In this document: in pieces, positions 25,077 to 34,671 of the stretch
How positions within the stretch are numbered: position 1 is the stretch's first letter
Layout: the number at the start of each line of letters is the position of its first letter
Assembly: GCF_007997215.1 (NCBI RefSeq)
Contig: NZ_VORW01000020.1
Coordinates: 1 to 64,000 of the forward strand
Length of the DNA: 64,000 bases
Origin: Algoriphagus aquimarinus
GTDB taxonomy: Bacteria > Bacteroidota > Bacteroidia > Cytophagales > Cyclobacteriaceae
Reading direction: 5' to 3'
Program-made: the position numbers and the translations under genes
Notes under the pieces: generated by a model
Database searches by the model: none
Seen by the model: only the letters and a program-made list of their open reading frames with translations
Told to the model about the DNA's origin: nothing

Positions 25077-27518
25077 ATGGAACTCGATCAACTATTTCCT
25101 ATTTACAAAGTGGAGCATCATCTGATCCTTTCCAGACAGGGTGATATGACTATGGCTTTTGAAGTTGACTTGCCTGAGCTATTCTCCCTCAATGCTTCCG
25201 GGTTCGAAGCCGTTCATGCAGCATGGAACAAAGCTGTGGGGGTACTGGCAGGAAATACAGTACTCCATAAGCAGGATTGGTTTGTGGATCGTTTGTTTCG
25301 TGGTGAATTTGCCGGGAATAGCCATTCTTTCCACTCCATGGCCAGTGAGCGTTTCTTTACCGGGCGAGCTCATCTTGACCACCACTGCCGTTTATTCATT
25401 ACCAAGCGTCCCAGGGGAAGTAAACTAGGGAGTTCTGCCTTATCTAATCTGCTAAGAAAATCCCCTGTTCCGATAGAACTGCTGGAGCGGGAAACGCTGG
25501 AAGAGTTTCAGAATGTAACCGGACAGTTTCGTCAGATTCTCCTGGATGCCAGGATTGAATTACGGCAGCTGACCGGGGATGAAATCGTGGGAACAGCAGT
25601 AAAGGCTGGGGTTTTGGAGGAGTACCTGAATCTGGGTACTGCCGGTGTGCTTCAGGATATTCAGTTTACCCCGGAATGGAAGATTGGGAGTAACTATGTT
25701 CAACTCTACACCATGGGGGATGTGGAGGATCTGCCTTCCACAGTGAGTCCTCATGCTACTTATGAGCCCTATGGAACTGACCAGACGAATTTCCCTGTCG
25801 GTTTTTCTACTCCCGTCTGTGCACTACTTCCCTGCAACCATATTTATAATCAGTTTCTTTTTATTGAGGACCATCAAAAGAAATTAAAGGACCTGGAATC
25901 CAAACGGCTCCGACTGGAATCACTTTCCAACTATTCCAGAGAGAATGCCATCGCAAGAGATGCCACGGCTGAATTTCTCAATGAGGCAATTTCAACCGGA
26001 AGAAAGGCGGTAAAGGCGCATTTCAATGTGATGACCTGGACGGATCGCAGGGAGTATGTTGGCCAGTTGCGTAATCTTACGGCTGGTGCATTGGCGAAAA
26101 TGAATGTGGTACCCAAGCAGGAAACGGTAGGGGCTCCTCAGATTTTCTGGGCTGGACTTCCCGGCAATCAGGCGGCCTTCCCCGTGAATGAAACCTTCGA
26201 TACGTTTATCGCACAGGCAACCTGTTTTTTTAACGTGGAAACTCAGTACAGAACCTCAACCAGTCCCATTGGAATCCGCTTAGGCGACAGAATTACCGGG
26301 TATCCTGTCCATGTGGATATTTCAGATGAACCGATGAAGCAGGGCCTGATCACGAACAGAAACAAGTTTGTGTTGGGACCCTCCGGCTCCGGGAAATCTT
26401 TTCTGACCAATCATCTGATGCGATCCTATTATCAGCAGGGTACACACGTGGTATTGGTAGACGTCGGGCATTCTTACCGGGGACTATGTGAGCTGGTCGG
26501 TGGCTACTATTTTACCTATGAGGAGGATAATCCTATCCGGTTCAACCCCTTTCATGTGGAAGGAAGAAAGCGGCCGGAAACCGAGAAAAAGGAAAGCCTG
26601 AAAACTTTGCTTCATGCTTTATGGAAGAAAGAGGATGAAACCTTCAAGCGCTCAGAGTACGTGGCGTTGTCCAATGCCTTGTCAGGATACTTTGACCGCT
26701 TGGAAGAGAACCCGCAAATCTTTCCCTGCTTCGATACCTTTTATGAGTATCTGAGGGATGAATTCCGAGATGTCTTAAAGCGCGATGGGGTTAGAGAGCG
26801 GGATTTTGACGTGGATAATTTAATGTATGTGCTCCGTCCTTATTACCGTGGAGGAGAATTCGATTACCTGCTGAATGCACGTGATAACCTTGATTTGCTT
26901 CACCAGCGGTTTATCGTCTTTGAACTGGATAATATCAAGGATCATCCCATACTCTTTCCGGTAGTTACCCTGATGATCATGGAGATATTCATTTCCAAAA
27001 TGCGAAAGCTTCAGGGAATCAGAAAGATCATCCTGATTGAGGAAGCCTGGAAAGCTATTGCAAAGGAAGGGATGGCCGAGTACATCAAATACCTGTTCAA
27101 AACGGTCAGGAAGTTTTTTGGTGAGGCCATTGTAGTGACCCAGGAGGTAGAGGATATCATCTCCAGCCCGGTTGTCAAAAATGCCATCATCAACAATGCG
27201 GATGTCAAGATCCTGCTGGACCAGAGTAAGTATCAAAATAAGTTCAAAGATATACAGGAACTGCTAGGGCTGACCGATCAGGAAAAAGCCATTATTCTAT
27301 CCATGAATAAGGCAAAGGAGATGGGCAGAAATTACAAGGAGGTATACATCAGCATCTACAAAAAGGTTTACCGGGTGGAGGTGAGTGCGGAAGAATACCT
27401 CACCTATACTACCGAGGAGCAGGAAAAAATGAAGGTGGAGGAATACACCAAGAAATTCGGCAACCGCAAAAAGGCCATTGAGGTACTGGCTGAAGAACTC
27501 AAAAATCAATACGCATGA
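25077..27518 (+). CDS. traG: TraG-family conjugation ATPase (VirB4-like)
   Basis: 813 residues. The N-terminal 400 residues form the VirB4 accessory region (FPIYKVEHHLILSRQGDMT at the start). Walker A is GPSGSGKS at 434-441. Walker B is IILIEE at 651-656, followed by AWKAIAKEGM and VTQEVEDI, the usual TraG context. Powers pilus assembly and substrate passage at the inner membrane. It starts 2 bp after the traF stop and overlaps traI by ATGA. Full length with intact motifs, so the transfer ATPase should work. Confidence 0.93.
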   Translation: MELDQLFPIYKVEHHLILSRQGDMTMAFEVDLPELFSLNASGFEAVHAAWNKAVGVLAGNTVLHKQDWFVDRLFRGEFAGNSHSFHSMASERFFTGRAHLDHHCRLFITKRPRGSKLGSSALSNLLRKSPVPIELLERETLEEFQNVTGQFRQILLDARIELRQLTGDEIVGTAVKAGVLEEYLNLGTAGVLQDIQFTPEWKIGSNYVQLYTMGDVEDLPSTVSPHATYEPYGTDQTNFPVGFSTPVCALLPCNHIYNQFLFIEDHQKKLKDLESKRLRLESLSNYSRENAIARDATAEFLNEAISTGRKAVKAHFNVMTWTDRREYVGQLRNLTAGALAKMNVVPKQETVGAPQIFWAGLPGNQAAFPVNETFDTFIAQATCFFNVETQYRTSTSPIGIRLGDRITGYPVHVDISDEPMKQGLITNRNKFVLGPSGSGKSFLTNHLMRSYYQQGTHVVLVDVGHSYRGLCELVGGYYFTYEEDNPIRFNPFHVEGRKRPETEKKESLKTLLHALWKKEDETFKRSEYVALSNALSGYFDRLEENPQIFPCFDTFYEYLRDEFRDVLKRDGVRERDFDVDNLMYVLRPYYRGGEFDYLLNARDNLDLLHQRFIVFELDNIKDHPILFPVVTLMIMEIFISKMRKLQGIRKIILIEEAWKAIAKEGMAEYIKYLFKTVRKFFGEAIVVTQEVEDIISSPVVKNAIINNADVKILLDQSKYQNKFKDIQELLGLTDQEKAIILSMNKAKEMGRNYKEVYISIYKKVYRVEVSAEEYLTYTTEEQEKMKVEEYTKKFGNRKKAIEVLAEELKNQYA

Positions 27519-28204
27519 AAATCAGAAGAAAAATCCTTACGCTCATTGTATCGCTGACTGTGGGACTGACTGCATTGCCGAGCCAACAGGCTTCTGCCAT
27601 ACCCATCAACGTAATTATTGAGGTCATCAAAGCAGCGGTGAAAAAAGTCATTCAGGCGATTGACTTAAAGATTCAACGCCTGCAAAACCAGACCATCTGG
27701 CTCCAGAATGCGCAGAAGGTGCTGGAAAACAAACTAAGCAAACTCAAGCTTCAGGAAATTTCAGAGTGGAGTGAAAATCAGCGGAAACAATACGATGCTC
27801 TCTTTGAAGAACTATGGGCAGTGAAAAGCATTATTTCACAGTTTCAACGGGTGCGGGATATTGCCGAACTGCAAAAACAAATAGTCCGGGAGTATCAACA
27901 AGCATGGGGCTTGGTCTCTACCTCTTCGGTACTTGGACTGGAAGAAAAGCAGCTTATCAGCGGCGTTTATCAAGGTATACTCGAAGATTCTCTGGAAAAC
28001 CTTACTCATTTAATGGGAGTGATGACTTCGTTTACCTCCCAGATGACTGATGCAGATAGATTGGCATCACTTCATTTAGCAGAGGCAAGAATCCAAAAGA
28101 ACCTGAGTGACATTCGGCAATGGAATGTCCAAAACCTTAGCCTGATCAATTCCAGGGAATTACTGCCTCTCAACAACCTAAAGCAGAATTATCATGTGGA
28201 TTAG
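27515..28204 (+). CDS. traI: TraI-type (DUF4141-like) periplasmic conjugation protein, copy 1
   Basis: 229 residues with a signal peptide (residues 1-28, ending ASAIP), then long helices with heptad pattern (IQRLQNQTIWLQNAQKVLENKLSKL). Near the C-terminus is MTDADRLASLHLAEARI. Position and coiled-coil nature fit TraI of CTnDOT, a VirB5-like periplasmic protein. Two further genes share its architecture and the x-D-x-x-RL-x-x-L/I motif, so three related genes stand in a row. Confidence 0.75.
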   Translation: MKIRRKILTLIVSLTVGLTALPSQQASAIPINVIIEVIKAAVKKVIQAIDLKIQRLQNQTIWLQNAQKVLENKLSKLKLQEISEWSENQRKQYDALFEELWAVKSIISQFQRVRDIAELQKQIVREYQQAWGLVSTSSVLGLEEKQLISGVYQGILEDSLENLTHLMGVMTSFTSQMTDADRLASLHLAEARIQKNLSDIRQWNVQNLSLINSRELLPLNNLKQNYHVD

Positions 28205-28874
28205 GCAGAACAGAGATAGGATGTGGAGCAGTGTAAAATCCCTAGCCGGTGTAGGATTGCTATGTCTGATTTCGGTTGGAGTAAAAGCCCAAACGGCGCA
28301 GGAATGGACGAACCAAAAACAACTGCAAACTGCCTATAAAATCAATCAGATTGTTGCGCTTAACGGGTACTTGGAGGTGGCCAAAAAGGGCTACCAGATA
28401 GCTCGGGTAGGATGGGGGGTAGTCGGCGGTATTCAGCAGGGAGAGCTTTCACTGCACCAGGATTACTTCGCTTCCCTGTCAGCGGTGCACCCGATTGTAT
28501 CGGAATATCCCCAAGTACCCCGCATGCTTGAAATCCTTAAGCAGATCAATAGGGAAGTAGCTTGGATGGATGCATACCTAAGGGAGGTTAATGAGTTGGA
28601 GAGCTCGGAGAAATTAACTGCTTCTAGGCTTAATCAATTTACGCTTCACTATTCAACCCGTATCGTCAGCCAACTCGAAGTGATTTTGAGCGCTCATTCC
28701 TATGAGATGAATGATGGGGAACGATTGGCTGCACTGGATGAACTCCATAGGGAAATGGTCAGCCTATACCAGTCTTTGAAGGCTCATACTAAACGTATCC
28801 GATTTTTGAAATGGAATCGGAAAAGGAATGAAATAGCTACCCGTCAATTTAATGCGCTCTATGATGTCAAATAG
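28194..28874 (+). CDS. TraI-like periplasmic conjugation protein, copy 2
   Basis: 226 residues overlapping the previous gene by 11 bp. Signal peptide about residues 10-33 (ends VKAQT); an internal ATG at 28221 would remove the odd MWIRQNRDR start. Mostly helical, with GYQIARVGWGVVGGIQQGE near residue 65 and MNDGERLAALDELHREM near 182, matching copies 1 and 3. Automated pipelines tend to label such proteins TerB/tellurite; the surroundings say conjugation. Confidence 0.7.
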   Translation: MWIRQNRDRMWSSVKSLAGVGLLCLISVGVKAQTAQEWTNQKQLQTAYKINQIVALNGYLEVAKKGYQIARVGWGVVGGIQQGELSLHQDYFASLSAVHPIVSEYPQVPRMLEILKQINREVAWMDAYLREVNELESSEKLTASRLNQFTLHYSTRIVSQLEVILSAHSYEMNDGERLAALDELHREMVSLYQSLKAHTKRIRFLKWNRKRNEIATRQFNALYDVK

Positions 28875-29511
28875 AATTAAACAAGTCATGTGGATAGGTT
28901 TGATGTTGATTGGGCTATTACGGCCAAGTACTTCAAGAGCTCAGGCTCATGAAATCACTCAACTTATTCTCAATTATGAGAAGCTCATGCAACTGGAGAA
29001 AATTCTGGAAAACATGTATGAAGGCTACACCATCCTAAATAAGGGGTATAGTTCGGTGAAAAACATAGCAGAGGGTAATTTTAAACTCCACGAGGCCTTT
29101 CTAAATGAATTGCTTCAGATAAGTCCTGAAGTCAGAAAATATTACCGGGTTGCCGAAATTATCCAATACCAGCAGCGGATTCTTGGCGAATATAAATCCA
29201 CTCACACCTGGTTGAAAAAGGAGGAGACTTTCTCCTTGGATGAACTGGCCTATTTGGGGGAAGTGTATGAAGGACTGTTTAAGGCTTCTTTACGGAATCT
29301 GAATGAACTGGCCATGATCCTAACCGCAGGAGAATTACGGATGTCGGATTTTGAAAGATTGGAAGCAATAGATCGGCTCCACACGGAAATGTCCGGACTG
29401 TTGGTGAATCTAAGGCAGCTGAATGGAAAGGTAACCACCCTGAATAATCAGCGACAGCGTACGGAAAAGGCAGGCGAATTTATCTTGAAACTTAACAGAT
29501 TAAACCCATGA
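28852..29511 (+). CDS. TraI-like periplasmic conjugation protein, copy 3
   Basis: 219 residues, overlapping copy 2 by 23 bp; ATGs at 28861 or 28864 are alternative starts. Signal peptide ends SRAQA. The body is helical, with YEGYTILNKGYSSVKNIAEGNF (equivalent to the Gly-rich region of copy 2) and MSDFERLEAIDRLHTEM near residue 168. Likely part of the periplasmic pilus-tip or channel assembly. It overlaps traJ by ATGA. Confidence 0.7.
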   Translation: MRSMMSNRIKQVMWIGLMLIGLLRPSTSRAQAHEITQLILNYEKLMQLEKILENMYEGYTILNKGYSSVKNIAEGNFKLHEAFLNELLQISPEVRKYYRVAEIIQYQQRILGEYKSTHTWLKKEETFSLDELAYLGEVYEGLFKASLRNLNELAMILTAGELRMSDFERLEAIDRLHTEMSGLLVNLRQLNGKVTTLNNQRQRTEKAGEFILKLNRLNP

Positions 29512-30488
29512 GTAAACCTACTATTATGCTGTTCACGGTATTTCTTGTGACAGGAAGTGCTCAGGCTCAAACTATCTCTGGAAGTGTGGAAGGATTGCAT
29601 GAGGTATTGAATCAACTCTATGATGAAATGATCCCATTGGCCAATGAGCTGATCACAGTTGCACGAGCGTTGGCAGGATTTGCAGCCATCTGGTATATCA
29701 GCATGCGGGTATGGGGTCATATCGCACGCTCGGAACCGATTGATATGTACCCATTGCTACGCCCTTTTGCAATAGGTTTAGCAATTATGCTTTTCCCGCA
29801 GGTATTGGCGGTGATCAACGGAACCATGAACCCAATCATTAGGGCTACCTCTGAAATGGTGGAAGGAACCAATGCAGCTATTGCCAAGCACATCTATGAA
29901 ATGGAAGCGGAGCAACTCGAACCCTATATCAACCATGTCCTTGAAAGCGGAGAGCAGAAATATCCTGAAAACCTGAAAGATATGGGTGTGTTTGAGCGGA
30001 TCGCAAACGAAGTTTTCGTCTTTAACCTGAAAGCTATTGTCAGCAAGCTGATTTCGGAATTCTTGCAGATGCTGTTTTTTGCAGCGGCCCTATGCATCAA
30101 TACCATCCGCACCTTTCAGCTGATAGTGCTATCCATCTTAGGTCCGATAGTGTTTGGTCTGTCTGTCTTTGACGGGTTTCAGCATACTATGGCGGCTTGG
30201 TTTGCCCGCTATATCAATATTTCTATGTGGCTTCCTGTTGCCAATATCTTCGGGGCGATCATCGCAAAAATCCAACTCAACATGATGGTACTGGATGGTG
30301 ATTTTACCTCATCGATTGGTTATTTGGTTTTCATGGTCATTGCCATTATCGGTTATATGACGGTGCCCAATGTAGCGGGATTTATTGTACAGCCCGGAGG
30401 TCGGGATGGTCTGCTCAACAACGCCACCAATGCTGCCAAGGCAAGTGCTTCTGGCGGGACCCAGGTTATTCAACAAGTCATTAAATAA
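29508..30488 (+). CDS. traJ: TraJ-family conjugation membrane protein (VirB6-like)
   Basis: 326 residues: a signal-like N-terminus (ends AQAQT), then at least five hydrophobic helices (LAGFAAIWYISMRVW, FAIGLAIMLFPQVLAVI, LQMLFFAAALCINTI, LIVLSILGPIVFGLSVF, SIGYLVFMVIAIIGYMTV). The loop IARSEPIDMYPLLRP is typical of TraJ of Bacteroidetes elements. Forms the inner-membrane channel of the mating-pair complex. Confidence 0.88.
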   Translation: MSKPTIMLFTVFLVTGSAQAQTISGSVEGLHEVLNQLYDEMIPLANELITVARALAGFAAIWYISMRVWGHIARSEPIDMYPLLRPFAIGLAIMLFPQVLAVINGTMNPIIRATSEMVEGTNAAIAKHIYEMEAEQLEPYINHVLESGEQKYPENLKDMGVFERIANEVFVFNLKAIVSKLISEFLQMLFFAAALCINTIRTFQLIVLSILGPIVFGLSVFDGFQHTMAAWFARYINISMWLPVANIFGAIIAKIQLNMMVLDGDFTSSIGYLVFMVIAIIGYMTVPNVAGFIVQPGGRDGLLNNATNAAKASASGGTQVIQQVIK

Positions 30489-30494
30489 GCTCCT

Positions 30495-31112
30495 ATGTTT
30501 CAAAACTTAAAGAATTTGGATACGGCTTTTCGCCATGTGAAATACCTCTCTTTTACTGTTGTCTTGGGTTCATTATGCTTTGCTGGATACCTGGGAGTGA
30601 AGGCAATTCAGGCAACTCAGGCAGCACAGGAACGCGTCTATATATTGGCTGAGGGCAAAGCATTGGAAGCCTTTTCGGCTACCAAAAAAGATAACATTCC
30701 CGTAGAGGCAAGGGATCATGTGAAAATGTTTCATCACTACTTCTTCACGCTAAGTCCGGATGAGAAATTTATCAATGAGCAATTGGTGAAAAGTCTCTAC
30801 CTCTCTGATGGTTCTGCCAAGAAAGTCTATGATAATCTAAAGGAGAGGGGCTATTTCACGGAAATTGTATCGGCTAATATAAACCAGACCATAGCAATGG
30901 ACAGTGTGAGCATTTCCATTGATTCCTACCCCTATGAATTCCTTTATTATGGCAAACAGCAAATCATTCGCCCAACATCGGTGGTAACCCGAGGGCTTAT
31001 TACAAAAGGAAGATTACGCCACATTGATCGCACAGACCAAAACCCACACGGCTTCCTGATTGAACATTGGGAGACGCTTTCCAATGAAAACCTAAACGTG
31101 GAGAGCCGATGA
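30495..31112 (+). CDS. traK: TraK-family conjugation protein (VirB8-like)
   Basis: 205 residues. A short cytoplasmic N-terminus (FQNLKNLDTAFRHVKYL), a single membrane helix (about 18-36) and a periplasmic domain with ARDHVKMFHHYFFTLSPDE, the hallmark of TraK. Serves as the nucleation scaffold between channel and core. It starts 6 bp after traJ and overlaps traL by 4 bp. Confidence 0.9.
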   Translation: MFQNLKNLDTAFRHVKYLSFTVVLGSLCFAGYLGVKAIQATQAAQERVYILAEGKALEAFSATKKDNIPVEARDHVKMFHHYFFTLSPDEKFINEQLVKSLYLSDGSAKKVYDNLKERGYFTEIVSANINQTIAMDSVSISIDSYPYEFLYYGKQQIIRPTSVVTRGLITKGRLRHIDRTDQNPHGFLIEHWETLSNENLNVESR

Positions 31113-31402
31113 GAATACTTGGGATTCCTGTCTATATCCAAATCCGGAAAAGTGCATTAATTGAAAAACATGTAAAGCAGCTTTCCTACCTATTCAACAA
31201 AGGCTCCGATCATACCAAAAAGCAAGTGGTGTTTGTATATATCCTGCTTTCTGTCGGGATGTGCAGCGCATTGTTGATTAAGGGGCTCTCAAAAGAACCT
31301 ATGTCGGTGCTGCAGATTCCTGAATGGGAATCTCCTCTCATCCTTCACGACTCACTATACAATAACTCACAAACTAAACGAGCATATGAAACAGACAACT
31401 GA
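31109..31402 (+). CDS. traL: TraL-family small conjugation membrane protein
   Basis: 97 residues with one membrane helix (about 46-62, FVYILLSVGMCSALLIKG) and a basic N-terminal tail. Assigned mainly by its place between traK and traM and by size, as TraL proteins diverge quickly. Overlaps traM by 17 bp. Confidence 0.7.
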   Translation: MRILGIPVYIQIRKSALIEKHVKQLSYLFNKGSDHTKKQVVFVYILLSVGMCSALLIKGLSKEPMSVLQIPEWESPLILHDSLYNNSQTKRAYETDN

Positions 31403-32618
31403 AAAACAGAAGAGGGAACGAAAGTTCCTGATTGCACTACCTCTTTTAACCCTGCCATTCCTGTGCCTGACTTTCTGGGTCTTGGGAGGAGGAAAGGGAG
31501 TGCAACAAAGTGAACAGCAAATCGGATTAAATATGATGCTGCCTGAAGCTAGGATTGAAGCTACTTCTCCGGATAAAATGGAATCCTATAAGCAGGCAGA
31601 GCGTAAGGCCTCGCAGGTAAGGGAGCAGATTCGCATGGATCCTTTTGCGAATGATCTACCCGTAAAGGTGGATACTTTGTTGAATTTCCCCTTGGGTTCT
31701 GAACAAAAGAATACCCTGCTGGAAACAGAAAATGCAGTACAGGAGAAATTGGCTGACCTGCAAAAATTGATTGATCAGCCTGAATTAAATGAAGTGACTG
31801 CTGGAAAGGAAAACCAGCCAATACAAAGGGGAATCAGTCGGGAAGCGATTTTGGATGATCCTGATCTTAACAGATTGGAATCCATGATGTCAGCTGTTAT
31901 GGAACCTGAAATGAAAGATCCTGAAATGGAGCGGATTGATTCCATGCTCGATAAACTGCTGGATGTGCAACATCCCCAACGGGTACAGGAACGGTTGTCC
32001 GAAACAAAAGCATTGAAGCGGGAAGCTGTGTTTGCTGTTAGTTTAGATCAGGATGTGCCTCAAGCTGAAGATTTATATGAATCGGACAATCTTCTTGGCG
32101 AGCAAAATGGCTTTTATGGTCTTGACAGTGAAAGGAAAACGCCTTTCTCCACTATCCTGCCAGCCATCACTGCACAGGTAACCACCGATCAGGAAGTGGT
32201 AAGCGGAGCCTCTATTGAACTGGAACTTACCCAGTCGGTCTTTATCCAAGGGGTCGAGTTCCCAAAAGGCACCAGAGTAACCGGGATTTGTTCCCTGAAC
32301 GGTGAACGGCTGAATATAGAAGTAGCAAGCATTCGCTTGGATAATTTGATTATTCCAGTAAGTCTACAGGCAGTAGATCTGGATGCACTTGCTGGTATTA
32401 AAATTCCCAACGCCATTACCCGGGATGCAGTCAAGCAGGGAGCAGGAGATGGCATCCAGTCTTTAAATACGATGGGCATGTCATCTTCCTGGGAGGCACA
32501 GGCTTCCATGGCGGGAATGGAGACTATCAAAGGTATACTTTCAAAAAAAGCGAAGCTGGTCAAAGTAACCGTCAAGGCCGGGCATCCACTGCTCTTGGCA
32601 AATCTGTCCGGTAACTAA
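31386..32618 (+). CDS. traM: TraM-family conjugation protein (VirB10-like)
   Basis: 410 residues. A basic N-terminus (TEKQKRERKFLIALPLL) leads into one membrane helix (about 13-33), then a long charged and flexible periplasmic stretch (50-245) and a C-terminal beta-rich domain: ITAQVTTDQEVVSGASIELEL, FPKGTRVTGICSLNGERL, DLDALAGIKIPNAI. That C-terminal pattern defines TraM and resembles VirB10. It spans the periplasm to link inner and outer membrane complexes. Confidence 0.9.
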   Translation: MKQTTEKQKRERKFLIALPLLTLPFLCLTFWVLGGGKGVQQSEQQIGLNMMLPEARIEATSPDKMESYKQAERKASQVREQIRMDPFANDLPVKVDTLLNFPLGSEQKNTLLETENAVQEKLADLQKLIDQPELNEVTAGKENQPIQRGISREAILDDPDLNRLESMMSAVMEPEMKDPEMERIDSMLDKLLDVQHPQRVQERLSETKALKREAVFAVSLDQDVPQAEDLYESDNLLGEQNGFYGLDSERKTPFSTILPAITAQVTTDQEVVSGASIELELTQSVFIQGVEFPKGTRVTGICSLNGERLNIEVASIRLDNLIIPVSLQAVDLDALAGIKIPNAITRDAVKQGAGDGIQSLNTMGMSSSWEAQASMAGMETIKGILSKKAKLVKVTVKAGHPLLLANLSGN

Positions 32619-32643
32619 CTATTCACTTTCTAAATCATTCTTT

Positions 32644-33495
32644 ATGAAAATTTCAATGTTGCTGATAGCGCTTGCGCTATCCCGAATTTGCTGTGCCCAA
32701 TTTGTAGAGGAGGCACAGGTAGAAATCTATCCCATCCAGATTGGTTGGGACAAAACTACGGTCCTTGTCTTTCCTTTTGAAGTGGTCAGCGCGGATTTTG
32801 GTAGTCCTGCTGTGTTGTCTCAAAAAGACAAAGCTGCTCCCAACGTGCTGAAGCTAAAAGCCGGACAAAGACACTTTGCGTCAACCAGCATGTACGTCAT
32901 CACAACTGAGGGTAAGCTGTATCCTTTTTCGGTGGGTTACACCGAATACCCGGATGCCAGACCAATCGACATGGGAAGACAAAAGGAGGTAGAGCATGCC
33001 AAAGTAATGCTGAAAGAATCCTCCATGAATCCCGCTTACCTGGCTGCTGTACTGGATGAAATGTCGCAGAGAATTCCTAAAGAACTTTCCTGGGGGAAAA
33101 AGAGCGGATTGGTCCGTTTGGGGTTGGGAAAACTGGTTGAAAAAGACGGAGTACTGTTTTTTCAACTGGCAGTTGAAAACAAAAGCTGGGTAGATTACCT
33201 ACCTGAAAAATGGGTATTCACCATTCAGGACAAGCGACAGGCGAAACGCACGGCGATCAGACAGTTGGCCATGGAGCCGGTTTCCTTTACAACTTTTAAA
33301 GGAGTAGGCGGTAGGTCGTCTGCCTTGGGGGTATTTGCATTTCCCAAGTTTACCATCTCCGATGCCAAGGAACTGACCATTCAGGTGTTTGAAAAGAACG
33401 GGGATCGAAACCCGGTGCTATTGATCTCCGGAAAGGAATTACTTCAGTCCGATCCAATACTTATTTCTAACCATAATTTGAACAACCATGACTAA
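32644..33495 (+). CDS. traN: TraN-family conjugation protein (DUF4138, VirB9-like)
   Basis: 283 residues: signal peptide (ends CCAQF), then VEIYPIQIGWDKTTVLVFPFEVVSADFGS, the usual TraN opening that pairs with IQVGYNKTTHLIFP in other elements, and a beta-rich C-terminal domain. Outer-membrane core component. It overlaps the next gene by 8 bp. TraO, TraP and TraQ, which follow TraN in CTnDOT, are absent. Confidence 0.88.
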   Translation: MKISMLLIALALSRICCAQFVEEAQVEIYPIQIGWDKTTVLVFPFEVVSADFGSPAVLSQKDKAAPNVLKLKAGQRHFASTSMYVITTEGKLYPFSVGYTEYPDARPIDMGRQKEVEHAKVMLKESSMNPAYLAAVLDEMSQRIPKELSWGKKSGLVRLGLGKLVEKDGVLFFQLAVENKSWVDYLPEKWVFTIQDKRQAKRTAIRQLAMEPVSFTTFKGVGGRSSALGVFAFPKFTISDAKELTIQVFEKNGDRNPVLLISGKELLQSDPILISNHNLNNHD

Positions 33496-34216
33496 AAAGC
33501 AAAACATAGAGGAACTGCAAGACCGGATGAAATATTCAGGCTTTGGCGAGACACTCAACCAGGAATTGGAGAAGAAGATTAAAGCAGGAATAAGCGATTT
33601 TGAATTGGCAGTAACCAAGGAGGTCGGGGAGAAAAAGCTTGACTATGGACTTCATTTTCGAAAATCAGATGAAGGGAAGTATTATTACAATGGCTTTGAT
33701 GCCAAGCTGACTAACCCGGACGGAAAGGAGCAGTCTCAACGATTTTACCAAAATCAGGGAATCTCAGCCAAAGAGGCTTTCAATCTATTGGAGGGAAGAG
33801 CTGTATTCAAAAGTCTGTTTAACAAGGAAGGGGAAAGATACAATGCTTGGCTACAACTGGATTTGGGGGCGAAGGATGAAAAAGGACAGCATCCGGTAAC
33901 TCAGTACCACCAGAATTATGGATTTAAACTTGAGGATGCAGTAAAGGAGCTTCCTTTAAGAAACATGAATTCACCGGAACAGCTTGATCTTTTACTTTAC
34001 AGCTTGAAGAAAGGAAACCGCCACGAGGTTGACATTGAAGGGAATGAGTCGAGAGTTCTGCTGGAGGCCAATCCCAAATATAAAACAATGAATGTATATG
34101 ATGGAGAGGGGAAGCGCATGAAATCTAGTGTCATGAAAACAGCCCAAGAACAAGTAAAAGCTGAAGCCAAAAAGAATCATCAGGCAAAGAACAGGTCAAA
34201 AGGAGTGAAGGTGTAA
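33488..34216 (+). CDS. DUF3945-like conjugative-element protein
   Basis: 242 residues, soluble and Lys/Glu-rich. It contains IEELQDRMKYSGFGETLNQELEKKI near the N-terminus, then a beta-rich central region (LDYGLHFRKSDEGKYYYNGFDAKL) with FYQNQGISAKEAFNLLEGRAVFK, and ends in a basic tail (QAKNRSKGVKV). This resembles the DUF3945/DUF4099 group found beside topoisomerases and tra genes in Bacteroidetes elements. Last gene of the tra operon; a terminator follows 38 bp later. The basic tail suggests nucleic-acid contact (inference). Confidence 0.6.
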   Translation: MTKKQNIEELQDRMKYSGFGETLNQELEKKIKAGISDFELAVTKEVGEKKLDYGLHFRKSDEGKYYYNGFDAKLTNPDGKEQSQRFYQNQGISAKEAFNLLEGRAVFKSLFNKEGERYNAWLQLDLGAKDEKGQHPVTQYHQNYGFKLEDAVKELPLRNMNSPEQLDLLLYSLKKGNRHEVDIEGNESRVLLEANPKYKTMNVYDGEGKRMKSSVMKTAQEQVKAEAKKNHQAKNRSKGVKV

Positions 34217-34254
34217 GCATATGAATAGTGTGTTGGTGAATTTTTTTAATTCTT

Positions 34255-34283
34255 AACCCGGTGTAAAAGCCGGGTTTTGTTTT
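34255..34283 (+). terminator. Terminator of the tra operon
   Basis: Stem AACCCGG (34255-34261) with CCGGGTT (34270-34276), 8-nt loop, followed by TTGTTTTG. Also preceded by a T-run (TTTTTTTAATTC), so it may work in both directions. Confidence 0.7.
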
Positions 34284-34492
34284 GGCAAATGTTTAGAAAA
34301 CCCAATCAACTTCTTTGCCCCTTTACAAGGATTGAAATCTTTGACTAAGACCGTTTTCGCTCCTGAAACTGATGGTGAGCAGTGTGAAATGGGAAGGATT
34401 ATTCCACTGTTATTTTTTAAAATCAACGGCAGAAAAGCGCAGCGAATATAGGGCCGGTATAGTTTCGCTTTTACAAAAGGGGGACAAAAGGG

Positions 34493-34533
34493 ACGGCATA
34501 AAGCCGCTTGCTTCGCTTTTTATTCCGTTTCCT
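34493..34533 (+). repeat. Conserved 40-nt leader element, copy 1 (upstream of DUF932 gene)
   Basis: Sequence begins ACGGCATAAAGCCGCTTG and ends TTATTCCGTTTCCT. It recurs with a few changes at 35934-35970 ahead of the RadC-like gene. CGGCATAAAGCCG can form a short hairpin. The rest of the 455-bp gap 34217-34671 has no gene; the A/T-rich stretch at about 34575-34600 may be promoter DNA. Confidence 0.55.
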
Positions 34534-34671
34534 TTATGTCCCATGTACCGCCCCTGTCTTTCGTGCTTTCTTTTTTGCCGTTTTTTCTTTTAAAAAAATG
34601 TTTTGCAGCATCTCGCAGATTTAAGGGCAAATCAGAATTGAATCAAAGTTCAATCCTTAAACACTAACATC

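Noticed and set aside
27515-29511. Tellurite-resistance (TerB) label for the helical exported proteins
   Set aside because: Signal peptides, location inside tra genes and mutual similarity point to conjugation; no other ter genes are present.
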